Origin: Halalkalibacter urbisdiaboli
Lineage (GTDB): Bacteria; Bacillota; Bacilli; Bacillales; Bacillaceae_D
DNA length: 59,726 bases
Direction: 5' to 3'
Assembly: GCF_002156385.1 (NCBI RefSeq)
Contig: NZ_MVJM01000008.1
Coordinates: 1 to 59,726 of the forward strand
Position numbers and translations under genes: made by a program
Shown: piece by piece, positions 44,888 to 55,722 of the stretch
Layout of the letters: each line of letters begins with the position of its first letter
Numbering within the stretch: the first letter of the stretch is position 1
Notes under the pieces: model-generated
Told to the model about the DNA's origin: nothing
What the model saw: only the letters and a program-made list of their open reading frames with translations
Database searches by the model: none

Positions 44888-44936
44888 CTAGGGTTCAGGG
44901 AAGGCATTGGCTTCTTCCCTTCGCCTATGTTGTTAA

Positions 44937-46357
<1,421 letters not shown>

Positions 46358-46375
46358 ATGTAGGTGATGGAAAAG

Positions 46376-46681
46376 ATGAAAGACTCTGAACCGAGTCCCT
46401 CGGTCGGTCAAATTGTAAAAATTACAAAAGGTCGAGATCGTGACCAGTTTAGTGTTATTATAAAACTTGATAATCACCGGTTTGTCTTTATTGCAGATGG
46501 CGACAAACGTAAAGTTGATCGTCCAAAAAGGAAGAACATTAGCCATCTAAAACTTATGGATTACATTTCCGAAGAAGTTTGCAATAGCTTTAATGAAACA
46601 GGACGTGTCACAAATGGGAAGCTGCGGTATGCATTAAGCAACTTTCTCGAACAGGAATTATTGTTACAGGAAGGAGAGTAA
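46376..46681 (+). CDS. KOW-domain RNA-binding protein, uncharacterised
   Basis: The 101-residue product has an N-terminal KOW/L14e-like motif ([20 protein letters not shown]), then a basic stretch [20 protein letters not shown], and an acidic C-terminus. Homologous small genes occur between map and infA in Bacillaceae; the role is unknown but is probably ribosome-linked. I prefer ATG 46376, 9 bp after AGGTGATGG; ATG 46367 and GTG 46364 are alternative starts. infA follows after 4 bp, with AGGAGAG inside this gene. Confidence 0.8.
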   Translation: MKDSEPSPSVGQIVKITKGRDRDQFSVIIKLDNHRFVFIADGDKRKVDRPKRKNISHLKLMDYISEEVCNSFNETGRVTNGKLRYALSNFLEQELLLQEGE

Positions 46682-46685
46682 ATTC

Positions 46686-46904
46686 ATGGCCAAAGAGGAT
46701 GTTATTGAAGTAGAAGGAACGGTAATTGAGCCGCTTCCAAACGCTATGTTTCGTGTTGAGTTAGAAAACGGTCATAAGATTCTAGCACATGTCTCTGGTA
46801 AGATTCGTATGCACTTTATTCGTATTCTTCCTGGAGATAAAGTAACGGTAGAACTTTCACCTTATGATTTAACTCGTGGGCGAATCACATATCGATACAA
46901 ATAA
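46686..46904 (+). CDS. infA: Translation initiation factor IF-1
   Basis: IF-1 blocks the A site in initiation. The 72-residue OB-fold product has [20 protein letters not shown] and [20 protein letters not shown], followed by [14 protein letters not shown] 46686 follows GGAAGGAGAGTAAATTC. A 100-bp gap separates it from rpmJ. Confidence 0.97.
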   Translation: MAKEDVIEVEGTVIEPLPNAMFRVELENGHKILAHVSGKIRMHFIRILPGDKVTVELSPYDLTRGRITYRYK

Positions 46905-46998
46905 TATTGTTGCGAGAGCGACTAGCAAAACGTAATAGTTTTGCTTTTATCTGATTGAACGATCATAATTAGATGCACTCCGTACCATAAGGAGGTAA

Positions 46999-47118
<120 letters not shown>

Positions 47119-47140
47119 TATTTAAGGAGGTGCTGATTAT

Positions 47141-47506
47141 ATGGCACGTATTGCAGGTGTCGATATTCCTCGTGATAAGCGAGTGGTTATTTCACTTACT
47201 TACATCTATGGAATCGGTAAGGCTAAAGCAGCTGAAGTTTTAGCAAAAGCTGGTGTTTCTGAAAATACACGTGTTCGTGACTTAACAGAAGAAGAATTAG
47301 GTCGTATTCGTGAAGCGATCGAAGCTCATCCAGTAGAAGGTGACCTTCGTCGTGAAATTTCACTTAATATTAAACGTCTAATTGAAATTGGTTCATACCG
47401 TGGTATCCGCCATCGTCGTGGTTTACCAGTTCGCGGTCAAAATTCTAAAAACAATGCTCGTACACGTAAAGGTCCTCGTCGTACAGTAGCGAATAAGAAA
47501 AAATAG
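47141..47506 (+). CDS. rpsM: Ribosomal protein S13
   Basis: S13 bridges to the 50S and P-site tRNA. The 121-residue product starts [20 protein letters not shown], has the helix-hairpin [18 protein letters not shown], and ends in a basic tail [23 protein letters not shown] 47141 follows AAGGAGGTGCTGATTAT. Confidence 0.97.
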   Translation: MARIAGVDIPRDKRVVISLTYIYGIGKAKAAEVLAKAGVSENTRVRDLTEEELGRIREAIEAHPVEGDLRREISLNIKRLIEIGSYRGIRHRRGLPVRGQNSKNNARTRKGPRRTVANKKK

Positions 47507-47526
47507 TAAAGGAGGTTGAATAAGTA

Positions 47527-47919
47527 ATGGCTAAGAAAACGAATACTCGTCCAAAGCGTCGTCAACGTAAAAATGTTGAGGCGGGTGTAGCTCACATTCG
47601 CTCAACTTTCAATAACACAATCGTGACGATTACCGATACACACGGTAATGCTATTTCCTGGGCAAGTGCAGGTGCATTAGGTTTTAAAGGTTCTCGTAAG
47701 TCTACTCCATTTGCTGCTCAAATGGCTGCTGAAACAGCTGCTAAAACTGCAATGGAGCATGGCATGAAGACAATCGAAGTTTCCGTTAAAGGCCCTGGTG
47801 CTGGTCGTGAAGCAGCGATTCGCTCATTACAAGCTGTTGGATTAGAAGTTAATATGATTAAAGATGTTACTCCTGTTCCACATAACGGCTGCCGTCCGCC
47901 AAAACGTCGTAGAGTGTAA
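47527..47919 (+). CDS. rpsK: Ribosomal protein S11
   Basis: S11 lies on the platform near the E site. The 130-residue product has [20 protein letters not shown] and the conserved C-terminal [19 protein letters not shown] 47527 follows AAGGAGGTTGAATAAGTA. The S4 gene rpsD is not between rpsK and rpoA, as is normal for Bacillus. Confidence 0.97.
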   Translation: MAKKTNTRPKRRQRKNVEAGVAHIRSTFNNTIVTITDTHGNAISWASAGALGFKGSRKSTPFAAQMAAETAAKTAMEHGMKTIEVSVKGPGAGREAAIRSLQAVGLEVNMIKDVTPVPHNGCRPPKRRRV

Positions 47920-48011
47920 CGGAATCAATCATTGTATAGATTTCCTGAAAGTGTCAATACTGGATTAGGTGAATAAAAAATCCTATTGACAAAAAAGGTG
48001 AAACGGTTGGG

Positions 48012-48059
48012 AACTGCCTAATGGGGATTTCCGGTTAGGCTTTCCTGGCAGTCTACCGG
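48012..48059 (+). promoter_or_regulatory. Alternative hairpins in the rpoA leader
   Basis: In the 170-bp gap before rpoA, ACTGCC (48013-48018) can pair with GGCAGT (48047-48052); GCCTAA (48016-48021) can pair with TTAGGC (48035-48040); and CCGGT (48031-48035) can pair with ACCGG (48055-48059). These options compete. A TTGACA at 47986 has no matching -10. Possible regulatory leader, unproven. Confidence 0.45.
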
Positions 48060-48089
48060 AGTTCGACGTTTTGAAGGAGGGTTTGTTTA

Positions 48090-49034
48090 ATGATTGAAAT
48101 CGAAAAGCCAAATATTGAAACGGTTGAAATTAGTGAAGACGCAAAATACGGGAAGTTTGTCGTTGAACCACTTGAACGTGGCTACGGAACGACACTAGGG
48201 AACTCCTTACGTCGTATTCTTCTGTCCTCTTTACCAGGGGCTGCGGTTACTTCTGTTCAAATTGATGGTGTTTTACATGAGTTTTCAACGATCGAAGGTG
48301 TTGTTGAAGATGTAACAACAGTCATTTTGAATTTAAAGAAACTTGCACTTAAGATTTATTCTGATGAAGAGAAGACACTTGAAATCGATGTTCAAGGCGA
48401 AGGTGTTGTTACTGCTGGTGATTTAACACATGATAGTGATATTGAAGTGTTAAATCCGGATTTGCATATTGCAACTCTAGCAAAGGGCGCTAATCTTCGG
48501 ATGCGTCTTGTAGCAAAGCGTGGTCGTGGTTATGTTCTTGCTGAAGGAAATAAGAATGATGAGCAGCCGATTGGCGTTCTTCCTATTGACTCTATCTATA
48601 CACCGGTCTCACGTGTGAATTATCAAGTAGAAAATACACGCGTCGGTCAGGTTACCAACTATGACAAACTAACCCTTGATGTATGGACTGATGGAAGTAT
48701 TCGCCCAGAGGAAGCAGTTTCTTTAGGTGCGAAAATTTTAACTGAGCATTTAAATATTTTTGTAGGTTTAACGGATCAAGCGCAAAATGCTGAAATCATG
48801 GTCGAAAAAGAAGAAGATCAGAAAGAGAAAGTCCTTGAAATGACGATTGAAGAACTAGATCTCTCTGTTCGTTCTTATAACTGCTTAAAGCGTGCTGGTA
48901 TAAATACGGTTCAAGAGCTTACGCAAAAGTCAGAAGAAGACATGATGAAGGTTCGAAACCTTGGACGTAAATCGTTAGAGGAAGTTCAGGAGAAACTGGG
49001 AGAGCTTGGTTTAGGTCTTCGTAAGGAAGATTAA
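48090..49034 (+). CDS. rpoA: RNA polymerase alpha subunit
   Basis: Alpha dimerises to start polymerase assembly and its C-terminal domain binds UP elements and activators. The 314-residue product has the N-terminal dimerisation motif [20 protein letters not shown] near residue 30 and the CTD with [20 protein letters not shown] and the helix motif [20 protein letters not shown] 48090 follows GAAGGAGGGTTTGTTTA. Confidence 0.97.
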   Translation: MIEIEKPNIETVEISEDAKYGKFVVEPLERGYGTTLGNSLRRILLSSLPGAAVTSVQIDGVLHEFSTIEGVVEDVTTVILNLKKLALKIYSDEEKTLEIDVQGEGVVTAGDLTHDSDIEVLNPDLHIATLAKGANLRMRLVAKRGRGYVLAEGNKNDEQPIGVLPIDSIYTPVSRVNYQVENTRVGQVTNYDKLTLDVWTDGSIRPEEAVSLGAKILTEHLNIFVGLTDQAQNAEIMVEKEEDQKEKVLEMTIEELDLSVRSYNCLKRAGINTVQELTQKSEEDMMKVRNLGRKSLEEVQEKLGELGLGLRKED

Positions 49035-49158
49035 CGGACAGGTCTCAATAGACTCTTTGATTCCTTTCAATCACAATATAATTTTGATTGATTCTATTAA
49101 GTAAAATGCTCTGTACATTTATTTGTTTCAGAGAAAGCTACAAAGGAGGGAAACGAAC

Positions 49159-49521
49159 ATGGCATACGCTAAATTAGGTCGTGATAGTTCTGCTCGTAAA
49201 GCACTTTTCCGTGACTTAGCAACAGATCTTATCATCAATGAACGCATTGAAACAACTGAAGCGAAGGCGAAAGAGTTACGCTCAATCGTTGAGAAAATGA
49301 TTACGCTTGGTAAGCGTGGAGACTTACATGCTCGTCGTCAAGCTGCAGCTTTCATTCGTAGAGAAGTAGCAGACGCTGAGAGTGGTCAAGATGCTATCCA
49401 AAAGCTTTTCTCGGATATCGCACCTCGTTATGAAGAGCGTCAAGGTGGTTATACACGTATTTTAAAAGTTGGTCCTCGTCGTGGAGACGGTGCACCAATG
49501 GCAATTATTGAGCTTGTATAA
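49159..49521 (+). CDS. rplQ: Ribosomal protein L17
   Basis: L17 lies near the tunnel exit. The 120-residue product starts [20 protein letters not shown] and has [20 protein letters not shown] and the C-terminal [22 protein letters not shown] 49159 follows AAAGGAGGGAAACGAAC; ATG 49123 is upstream of that site. Last gene of the S10-spc-alpha operon; a terminator follows. Confidence 0.97.
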   Translation: MAYAKLGRDSSARKALFRDLATDLIINERIETTEAKAKELRSIVEKMITLGKRGDLHARRQAAAFIRREVADAESGQDAIQKLFSDIAPRYEERQGGYTRILKVGPRRGDGAPMAIIELV

Positions 49522-49557
49522 CTGATTCTCTTTTTTGAGTCAATATATGAGACGACT

Positions 49558-49609
49558 AAGGGCAGTACAGGATCTGAGCATGAGCGCTCTGACTCTGGGG
49601 CCCTTTTTT
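49558..49609 (+). terminator. Terminator after rplQ
   Basis: AAGGGC (49558-49563) pairs with GCCCTT (49600-49605), with further inner pairing including GAGC/GCTC, followed by a T run. Just before it TGATTCTC and GAGTCA also pair around a T loop. Confidence 0.7.
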
Positions 49610-49648
49610 GTTATATAAAGAGTGCATCTTATTAAGGGTGTGAAGGTA

Positions 49649-50476
49649 ATGATTGAACTTGAGGACGTTGTTTTTCGTTATGATGGAGCAAAAATCAATG
49701 CGATACATAACGTAAGCTTAACGATTGAAAGTAACGAGTGGGTTGCAATTCTCGGCCAGAATGGCTCCGGGAAATCTACTCTTGGAAGGTTGATAAATGG
49801 TTTATTCATTCCAACGAGTGGGTCTGTTAAGGTCGATGGGTACGAAACAATCCAGGAATCTTCTTTATGGGAAGTTCGTAGACGTGTTGGAATGGTCTTT
49901 CAAAATCCAGAGCATCAGTTTGTAGCTACTACTGTGCGAGATGATCTTGCCTTCGGTTTAGAAAATCGTGGTATTGAACGCGCAGAAATGGTCGCGCGGA
50001 TAGAAAAATATTCAAAGCAAATTGGCATTGAACATTTATTAGACAAGGAACCTCATCGTTTATCTGGCGGACAAAAACAGCGTGTTGCGATTGCAGGGAT
50101 TATTGCACTAGAACCTGAGTTTGTTATTTTTGATGAGGCTACATCTATGCTCGATCCAATTGGTAGACAAGAAGTACTACAGACGATGAAGGAGCTTCAT
50201 AATCATGGTGTTTCAATAGTATCGATTACACATGATATGCAAGAGGCAATTTATGCGAATCGGGTAATCGTTTTAAAAGATGGACAGGTCCTAAAGGATG
50301 GTTCACCTAGACAGGTATTTCAATCACATGATTGGATTAAAGAGGCTGGGTTGTCTGTACCTTTTTCTTTAACATTACAGCAAGAATTGGCGAAGCAGGG
50401 AGTTATGCTTAAACAGCAATGTTTAACGAATGAGGAGCTGGTGAATGCCTTATGGATATCCAATTTAACGAAGTAG
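49649..50476 (+). CDS. ecfA1: ECF transporter ATPase A1
   Basis: One of two ATPases of the shared energizing module of group II ECF vitamin transporters, working with different S-components. The 275-residue product has Walker A LGQNGSGKST near residue 37, the Q-loop VFQNPEHQFV, ABC signature RLSGGQKQRVAIAG near 140 and Walker B EFVIFDEATS. ATG 49649 (MIELEDVVFRY) follows AAGGGTG; GTG 49622 would add nine residues not typical of the family. Its end overlaps ecfA2 by 25 bases. Confidence 0.95.
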   Translation: MIELEDVVFRYDGAKINAIHNVSLTIESNEWVAILGQNGSGKSTLGRLINGLFIPTSGSVKVDGYETIQESSLWEVRRRVGMVFQNPEHQFVATTVRDDLAFGLENRGIERAEMVARIEKYSKQIGIEHLLDKEPHRLSGGQKQRVAIAGIIALEPEFVIFDEATSMLDPIGRQEVLQTMKELHNHGVSIVSITHDMQEAIYANRVIVLKDGQVLKDGSPRQVFQSHDWIKEAGLSVPFSLTLQQELAKQGVMLKQQCLTNEELVNALWISNLTK

Positions 50477-51321
50477 TACATCGTTATATGCCAGGAACCC
50501 CTTTTGAGAAATTAGCGTTAGATGGTATTTCTTTAAAAATTCCATCAGGGTCGTTTACCGCAATTATTGGGCATACAGGTTCTGGGAAATCGACATTTAT
50601 TCAGCATTTAAACGGTTTACTTAAACCTTCTTCAGGAACTGTCCAGATTGGTTCATTCACTCTTACAGCAGGAAAAAATAAATTTAACTTAAAAGAGTTG
50701 AGAAAAAAGGTCGGTTTAGTCTTTCAGTACCCAGAACACCAGTTATTCGAAGAGACGGTAGCAAAAGATATTTGCTTTGGTCCGATAAACTTTGGTTTGT
50801 CTGAGGAGCGTGCTTTAAATCGAGCTAGAAAATTACTACCTCAAGTTGGGCTATCGGAGGACCTTTTAGAAGTGTCACCCTTTCAGTTAAGCGGCGGACA
50901 AATGAGAAGAGTGGCTATTGCAGGTGTATTAGCTTCTAGACCTGAAATTCTTGTATTAGACGAGCCAACTGCTGGTCTTGACCCTGAAGGACGTAAACAA
51001 ATTATGGAGCTTTTTACAAACTATCACCGTGAACATGAGACGACAACGATATTAGTTACTCATCAAATGGAAGATGCTGCTCGTTTTGCAGATCATATAA
51101 TCGTGTTAAATGAAGGAAAAGTTGAAATGGAAGGTAGCCGAGAGCAAGTTTTTCAACATACTACACGTCTAACTGAAATTGGTCTAGATTTACCTGATAC
51201 GGTTCGCTTTTTAAATGAGTTTAAAAATAGATTTCAGCTTAAGGAAGTGCCGCTCATTTTTGATATGAAGGAACTCGCTGCTTATATGGCGGCTCATGTC
51301 CAGAAAGGACGTGGTCTCTAG
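50452..51321 (+). CDS. ecfA2: ECF transporter ATPase A2
   Basis: Partner ATPase of EcfA1. The 289-residue product has Walker [11 protein letters not shown] near residue 37, the Q-loop [14 protein letters not shown], signature [17 protein letters not shown] and Walker [17 protein letters not shown]. It starts at ATG 50452, inside the end of ecfA1, and its stop shares one base with ecfT. The three genes form one tightly coupled unit, as in B. subtilis ybxA-ybaE-ybaF. Confidence 0.95.
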   Translation: MDIQFNEVVHRYMPGTPFEKLALDGISLKIPSGSFTAIIGHTGSGKSTFIQHLNGLLKPSSGTVQIGSFTLTAGKNKFNLKELRKKVGLVFQYPEHQLFEETVAKDICFGPINFGLSEERALNRARKLLPQVGLSEDLLEVSPFQLSGGQMRRVAIAGVLASRPEILVLDEPTAGLDPEGRKQIMELFTNYHREHETTTILVTHQMEDAARFADHIIVLNEGKVEMEGSREQVFQHTTRLTEIGLDLPDTVRFLNEFKNRFQLKEVPLIFDMKELAAYMAAHVQKGRGL

Positions 51322-52118
51322 TGCTGCAAAATGTCATCATCGGACAGTATATTCCTGTGGAGTCAATGCTACATCGTCTTGATCCACGTTCTAAATTAGT
51401 TTCCGCGTTTTTGCTTGTATTTGTTATCTTTCTAGCAAATAATTGGTATGCAAATGGACTTATTATTGTTTTTGCTATGATCATGCTAGCATTATCTCGA
51501 GTACCTATTTCGTTCATCTATCGTGGAATTAAGCCGATTCTCTGGCTTATTTTATTTACGCTTATCCTTCATGTTTTTTTGACAAAGGAAGGTGAGGTAT
51601 GGTATTCCCTAGGCTTTATTACTATTTATGAGGGCGGAGTTACAAAAGGACTGTTTACATCGATTCGATTACTAACCCTTGTTGTTCTAACGTCACTTGT
51701 TACTTTAACAACAAGCCCGATTGTATTAACGGACGGACTAGAATCACTTTTAACTCCCCTTAAAAAAATTGGTGTGCCTGCTCATGAACTAGCTTTAATG
51801 ATTTCGATTGCCTTACGCTTCATCCCAACTTTTCTTCAGGAGACGGAGAAGATTATGAAAGCGCAAATGGCTAGAGGGGTTGATTTTACTTCAGGTCCGC
51901 TTACGGAGCGTGTAAAAGCCTTGTTACCATTACTAGTTCCTCTTTTTGTCAATGCTTTTAAGCGGGCTGAGGAGTTAGCATTAGCAATGGAAGCTCGTGG
52001 GTACCGAGGAGGGGAAGGGCGTACTAAATTACGTGTTCTCTGCTGGTCGTTACGTGATTCAGTCGCGTTAACGCTTTGCATTATATTAGGTCTCATAATC
52101 TGGTTATTAAGAGCTTAA
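51321..52118 (+). CDS. ecfT: ECF transporter transmembrane protein T
   Basis: EcfT couples the ATPases to the substrate-binding S-components. The 265-residue product has five to six membrane spans and the two Ala-Arg-Gly coupling motifs, MARGVDF near residue 188 and EARGYRGG near residue 224. It starts at GTG 51321, overlapping ecfA2 by one base. No S-component gene is in the window, consistent with a shared module serving unlinked S-components. Confidence 0.94.
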   Translation: MLQNVIIGQYIPVESMLHRLDPRSKLVSAFLLVFVIFLANNWYANGLIIVFAMIMLALSRVPISFIYRGIKPILWLILFTLILHVFLTKEGEVWYSLGFITIYEGGVTKGLFTSIRLLTLVVLTSLVTLTTSPIVLTDGLESLLTPLKKIGVPAHELALMISIALRFIPTFLQETEKIMKAQMARGVDFTSGPLTERVKALLPLLVPLFVNAFKRAEELALAMEARGYRGGEGRTKLRVLCWSLRDSVALTLCIILGLIIWLLRA

Positions 52119-52138
52119 GAGCTTTATAGGAGGGTATG

Positions 52139-52900
52139 ATGACAAGAATAGCTTGCAAGGTTGCCTATGATGGAACTGGGTTTTCTGGTTATCAAGTTCA
52201 GCCTGGAAAACGTACGGTTCAAGCAGAATTGGAAAGATGTCTCCAAGTGATTCATAAAGGAGAATCTATTAAAGTCTTTGCTTCTGGAAGAACGGATGCA
52301 GCAGTACATGCTAAAGGTCAAGTGATTCACTTTGATAGTTCGTTATCAATACCTGAAAAACAGTGGCCCAAGGCGATTAATGCTTGTTTACCACCTGATA
52401 TTCGAGTAATGGAAGCTGTATTTGTCGATGATGAATTCCATGCGCGCTTTTCCGTTAAACAGAAGGAATATCGCTATCGAGTGAGTCATACAAAAGCTGC
52501 GGATGTTTTTACTAGAAATTTTAGCTATCATCACCCCTTTAATCTTAATATTGATGCAATGAGAGATGGAGCATTCTATTTAGTTGGGACCTATGACTTT
52601 AGTTCATTTTGCGCGGCTAAAACAGAGGTACAGGACAAAGTAAGAACATTATTTAAGCTAGAGATTGAGGAAAACGATGAGGAATTAGTTTTTATACTAG
52701 TCGGCAACGGCTTTTTATATAACATGGTTCGAATCATTGTCGGGACTTTGCTAGAGATTGGGGCTGGTAAACGAAGTCCGATCGAGATGATGGCTATACG
52801 TGATGGGCAAAACCGAGATTTAGCTGGAAAAACAGTACCAGGCCATGGCTTATATTTGTGGGATGTAAAGTATGATTATCCAGTTTTTAAGTCAGTGTAA
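52139..52900 (+). CDS. truA: tRNA pseudouridine synthase A
   Basis: TruA makes pseudouridine at tRNA positions 38-40. The 253-residue product has the catalytic Asp in FASGRTDAAVHAKGQVIHF near residue 52 and FLYNMVRIIVGTLLEIGAG near 205. ATG 52139 is 4 bp after AGGAGGG; ATG 52136 is only 1 bp away and less likely. It follows ecfT after 20 bp, as in B. subtilis. A 527-bp non-coding region follows. Confidence 0.93.
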   Translation: MTRIACKVAYDGTGFSGYQVQPGKRTVQAELERCLQVIHKGESIKVFASGRTDAAVHAKGQVIHFDSSLSIPEKQWPKAINACLPPDIRVMEAVFVDDEFHARFSVKQKEYRYRVSHTKAADVFTRNFSYHHPFNLNIDAMRDGAFYLVGTYDFSSFCAAKTEVQDKVRTLFKLEIEENDEELVFILVGNGFLYNMVRIIVGTLLEIGAGKRSPIEMMAIRDGQNRDLAGKTVPGHGLYLWDVKYDYPVFKSV

Positions 52901-52931
52901 GGCTATTTAAGGAACCCGTGTAATGCTTTTG

Positions 52932-53106
52932 GTTTAACAAGGGTGAAAGCGCGTGTCCAAGGGAAGTAAGAAAAGCTAAGCCCCCGCCGGAGAATGGTCT
53001 CTAATCTAGGTAGGCAAAGTGAAGAGGAGAGAGTGACGAAGGAAGAAAATAGGTAGTGAAGTCCCTATCCCCTTGTTAAAAGAGAGGAAGAAAAGGCAAG
53101 CTTTTC
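52932..53106 (+). repeat. Non-coding repeat element, copy A
   Basis: GTTTAACAAGGGTGAAAG begins a unit whose first 106 bp recur at 53118-53223 with roughly 85-90 percent identity by eye. It contains AGAAAAGCTAAGCCCCCGCC and ends AAGCTTTTCT, so the ends can fold back. An inverted CCCTTGTTAAA at 53070-53080 complements the start of copy B. No coding potential is credible. Confidence 0.75.
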
Positions 53107-53117
53107 TTGAATGAATC

Positions 53118-53256
53118 GTTTAACAAGGGTGAAAGAGCATGGCCAAGGGAAGTAAGAAAAGCTAAGACCCCGCCGGAGAATGATCTCTAATCGTGGGTAG
53201 ATAAGTGAAGAGAAGAGAGTTACAAAGTTATAAATCTGGCGGGGCCAAGCTTTTCT
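53118..53256 (+). repeat. Non-coding repeat element, copy B
   Basis: Second copy. AGAAAAGCTAAGACCCCGCC (53155-53174) is the near-complement of GGCGGGGCCAAGCTTTTCT at 53238-53256, giving a long hairpin. The pair of copies fills most of the 527-bp truA-rplM gap. It resembles a MITE-like or REP-like family. It ends 30 bp before the rplM promoter. Confidence 0.75.
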
Positions 53257-53285
53257 AAAACAACTAATCCTAGTGTAACATTTTG

Positions 53286-53314
53286 TTGACATTGGTTTTT
53301 GAATATTATATGAT
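53286..53314 (+). promoter_or_regulatory. rplM promoter
   Basis: A perfect TTGACA (53286-53291), a 17-bp gap and TATGAT (53309-53314). It lies just after repeat copy B and feeds the L13 leader. Confidence 0.85.
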
Positions 53315-53370
53315 GTTAGATGGTAATTCCAAAAACCCACTAGCCCCGGGTTCCGGAATGTTACAATAGA
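53315..53370 (+). promoter_or_regulatory. L13 ribosomal protein leader
   Basis: Just after the promoter, GTAATTCC (53323-53330) pairs with GGAATGTTAC (53355-53364), enclosing CCC/GGG and the CCGGGTTCCGG segment. This matches the compact L13 leader known upstream of rplM-rpsI in Bacillus, thought to be bound by L13. Boundaries are approximate. Confidence 0.65.
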
Positions 53371-53427
53371 CTATGGTTTAAGTTATGTAAAATTTGAAAG
53401 TGATCGTTTTCTTTAGGAGGGAAAATC

Positions 53428-53865
53428 ATGCGTACAACATATATGGCAAAGCCAAACGAAGTTGAGCGTAAGTGGTATGTAGTAGACGCTGAAGGCCAAA
53501 CTCTTGGTCGTTTAGCATCTGAAGTAGCTTCAATTCTTCGTGGTAAGAACAAGCCAACTTTTACGCCTCACGTTGATACAGGTGATCATGTAATCATCAT
53601 TAACGCAGAGAAGATTGAGTTGACTGGAAACAAGTTAAAAAACAAGATTTACTATCGTCACACAAATCACCCAGGTGGTTTGAAAAAGACAACAGCTGGA
53701 GATATGCGTGCTAACAAGCCTGAGCGTATGCTTGAGCTAGCAATTAAAGGTATGCTTCCAAAGAACACTCTTGGACGCGCACAAGGTATGAAGCTACATG
53801 TATATGCAGGTAGCGAACACAAACATCAAGCTCAAAAACCAGAAGTTTATCAACTTCGCGGTTAA
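53428..53865 (+). CDS. rplM: Ribosomal protein L13
   Basis: L13 is an early 50S assembly protein. The 145-residue product has [20 protein letters not shown] and the signature [23 protein letters not shown] 53428 follows TAGGAGGGAAAATC. It has its own promoter and leader and is co-transcribed with rpsI, 20 bp downstream. Confidence 0.97.
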   Translation: MRTTYMAKPNEVERKWYVVDAEGQTLGRLASEVASILRGKNKPTFTPHVDTGDHVIIINAEKIELTGNKLKNKIYYRHTNHPGGLKKTTAGDMRANKPERMLELAIKGMLPKNTLGRAQGMKLHVYAGSEHKHQAQKPEVYQLRG

Positions 53866-53885
53866 TTGAATAGGAGGGTATTATT

Positions 53886-54278
53886 TTGGCACAAGTACAA
53901 TACTATGGTACAGGTCGTCGTAAGCACTCTGTTGCTCGTGTACGTTTATTGCCAGGCGACGGTCGTATCGTGATTAATGGTCGCGATATGGATGAATATT
54001 TTGGTCTTGAAACTTTAAAGCTTATCGTTAAGCAACCACTTGTGGAAACAGGCGTTGAAGGTCAATACGATGTTCACGTTAATGTTGATGGTGGTGGATA
54101 CACAGGACAAGCGGGAGCTATCCGTCACGGTGTAGCACGTGCTCTACTTCAAGTAGACCCTGATAACCGTCCAGCACTTAAAACAGCTGGTTTCTTAACT
54201 CGTGATGCACGTATGAAAGAACGTAAGAAATACGGTCTTAAAGCAGCACGTCGTGCACCTCAGTTCTCAAAACGTTAA
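53886..54278 (+). CDS. rpsI: Ribosomal protein S9
   Basis: S9 reaches the P site with its C-terminal tail. The 130-residue product starts [20 protein letters not shown] and ends [16 protein letters not shown], with the conserved final Lys-Arg. Start codon is TTG 53886, behind TAGGAGGGTATTAT. A terminator lies 12 bp after the stop. Confidence 0.97.
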   Translation: MAQVQYYGTGRRKHSVARVRLLPGDGRIVINGRDMDEYFGLETLKLIVKQPLVETGVEGQYDVHVNVDGGGYTGQAGAIRHGVARALLQVDPDNRPALKTAGFLTRDARMKERKKYGLKAARRAPQFSKR

Positions 54279-54289
54279 TATATCTTTTC

Positions 54290-54323
54290 AACCTCTTTGG
54301 TCTTATGCCCAAAGAGGTTTTTT
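54290..54323 (+). terminator. Terminator after rpsI
   Basis: AACCTCTTTGG (54290-54300) pairs with CCAAAGAGGTT (54309-54319) followed by TTTTT. Confidence 0.88.
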
Positions 54324-54454
54324 GTATGTTTACCTTTATTTTATGACTTGTTTGAGTACATTATGAATTGGTGAATTTCGTCAACAATTCCACTGCATGT
54401 GTTTCCACTCTTGACCTCATACTAAAAGAAAAAACGAAAGGAGTGACGAAATAT

Positions 54455-54892
54455 ATGGCAGTTATTACAACGTTTTTCGATAAACGCCGTGAGAAGCAAT
54501 GGAAATTTGAACGGAAGGTCCTTCGCCGCGTATCTTTAAAAAAAATGAAGGGAAATGTTCGTGACCATTTTCGACAAGTCATTCCTTTTCATTTTCTAAC
54601 ACATCCATTTTTAATTGACCCGTGTATGGACCTTGCGATAGATGCTTATTTACTTGGAGCTGAGTATGGGCGCTTTGGTTATTTAGGTGAAACAGAGGAC
54701 GAAGTTAAGGAACGATGTAATGTTGAATTAAATGATTTGTCTCATTCATTATTTGATTTCCTTCAAACCTGGTTAATGAATGAGGATTACTTATTAGACT
54801 CTTTAAAAATAACAACCGATGTATTTATAAATGAGTGGTGGGAAAAAGGATTTCGGGAAGCGGAGAAGCTTTTACGTTTAAAGCTGCATTAA
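54455..54892 (+). CDS. ybaK: YbaK-like protein of unknown function (DUF2521-type)
   Basis: The 145-residue product is small and soluble, basic at the N-terminus (FDKRREKQWKFERKVLRR) and acidic later (GETEDEVKERCNVEL). It has no signal peptide or membrane segment. Its position just before cwlD matches B. subtilis ybaK; its role is unknown. ATG 54455 is 8 bp after AAAGGAGTGA. The methyltransferase gene ybaJ found between rpsI and ybaK in B. subtilis is absent. Confidence 0.75.
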   Translation: MAVITTFFDKRREKQWKFERKVLRRVSLKKMKGNVRDHFRQVIPFHFLTHPFLIDPCMDLAIDAYLLGAEYGRFGYLGETEDEVKERCNVELNDLSHSLFDFLQTWLMNEDYLLDSLKITTDVFINEWWEKGFREAEKLLRLKLH

Positions 54893-54974
54893 CGTTAACA
54901 TTAAAAAAATAGCCTCATAAAATTCCCCTTGTCCCAATATATATATAGTGGAAGCGGACGAGGAGGGACAAGTG

Positions 54975-55691
54975 ATGATAAAGTGGTTAAAAGGTGGGGC
55001 TTTTGCTCTGGGGGTCGTGAGCTTATTATTTATTATTCAATATCAATTTATTAGTAGTGATTCATGGTCAGCTTGGCAGCTCCCCTTGTCAGGAAAAGTA
55101 ATTGTTATTGATCCTGGTCATGGGGGAATAGACGGAGGAGCGGTTTCTAAAAGTGGTACTCTTGAAAAGGACGTAACATTAGAAATTAGTAAACAGCTTC
55201 GTGACTATTTACAGGAATCAGGTGCATTGGTTCTAATGACGAGGGAAGAAGATCGTGATTTGGCCCATGATGATACGAAAAAGATAAGAACACGTAAGAT
55301 GGAGGATTTAAAAAGAAGGGTCGAAATTGTGAATGAATCGGATGCAGATATGTTTGTTAGCCTTCATTTAAATGCGATTCCATCACCGAAGTGGAGTGGA
55401 GCACAAACGTTTTATAATCGAGCCATTCCTGAAAATCAGGTATTAGCTAAATTTGTTCAAGACGAGGTTAAACGAAATCTTGAAAATACAAACCGATATG
55501 CAAAACCAATCGACAATGTATTTTTACTAAAAAGTGCTGAAATTCCTGGTGTCCTCATTGAAGCTGGATTTTTATCGAATCCAACTGAAGCTGAGTTATT
55601 AGATACGGAAGAATACCAACAAAAGGTTGCGGCTTCCATTTACCAAGGAATCCTTCGTTTCTATACGAACGAAGAAGAACCTGAGATGTAA
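54975..55691 (+). CDS. cwlD: CwlD, N-acetylmuramoyl-L-alanine amidase for spore cortex
   Basis: CwlD removes peptide side chains, which with PdaA makes muramic-delta-lactam in the spore cortex. The 238-residue product has one N-terminal membrane segment (residues about 5-27) and an amidase_3 domain with zinc ligands in VIDPGHGGIDGG (His), EKDVTLEI (Glu) and SLHLNAI (His), then the catalytic Glu in VLIEAGFLSNP. ATG 54975 is 8 bp after GAGGAGGGA; GTG 54972 is possible. No sure SigE or SigG promoter could be seen in the AT-rich region upstream. Confidence 0.94.
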   Translation: MIKWLKGGAFALGVVSLLFIIQYQFISSDSWSAWQLPLSGKVIVIDPGHGGIDGGAVSKSGTLEKDVTLEISKQLRDYLQESGALVLMTREEDRDLAHDDTKKIRTRKMEDLKRRVEIVNESDADMFVSLHLNAIPSPKWSGAQTFYNRAIPENQVLAKFVQDEVKRNLENTNRYAKPIDNVFLLKSAEIPGVLIEAGFLSNPTEAELLDTEEYQQKVAASIYQGILRFYTNEEEPEM

Positions 55692-55722
55692 TCCTTCCGT
55701 TAGTATTCGGTTTGTCTTATCG

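Noticed and set aside
47986-48014. TTGACA upstream of rpoA as promoter
   Set aside because: No acceptable -10 at 16-18 bp; the region is better read as a structured leader.
53065-53340. 91-residue minus-strand reading frame in the truA-rplM gap
   Set aside because: Spans repeat copy B, the rplM promoter and the L13 leader. It is most likely a by-product of the repeat; such frames are often annotated as hypothetical proteins.
54411-54439. TTGACC before the ybaK-like gene as a promoter
   Set aside because: No -10 at the required distance.
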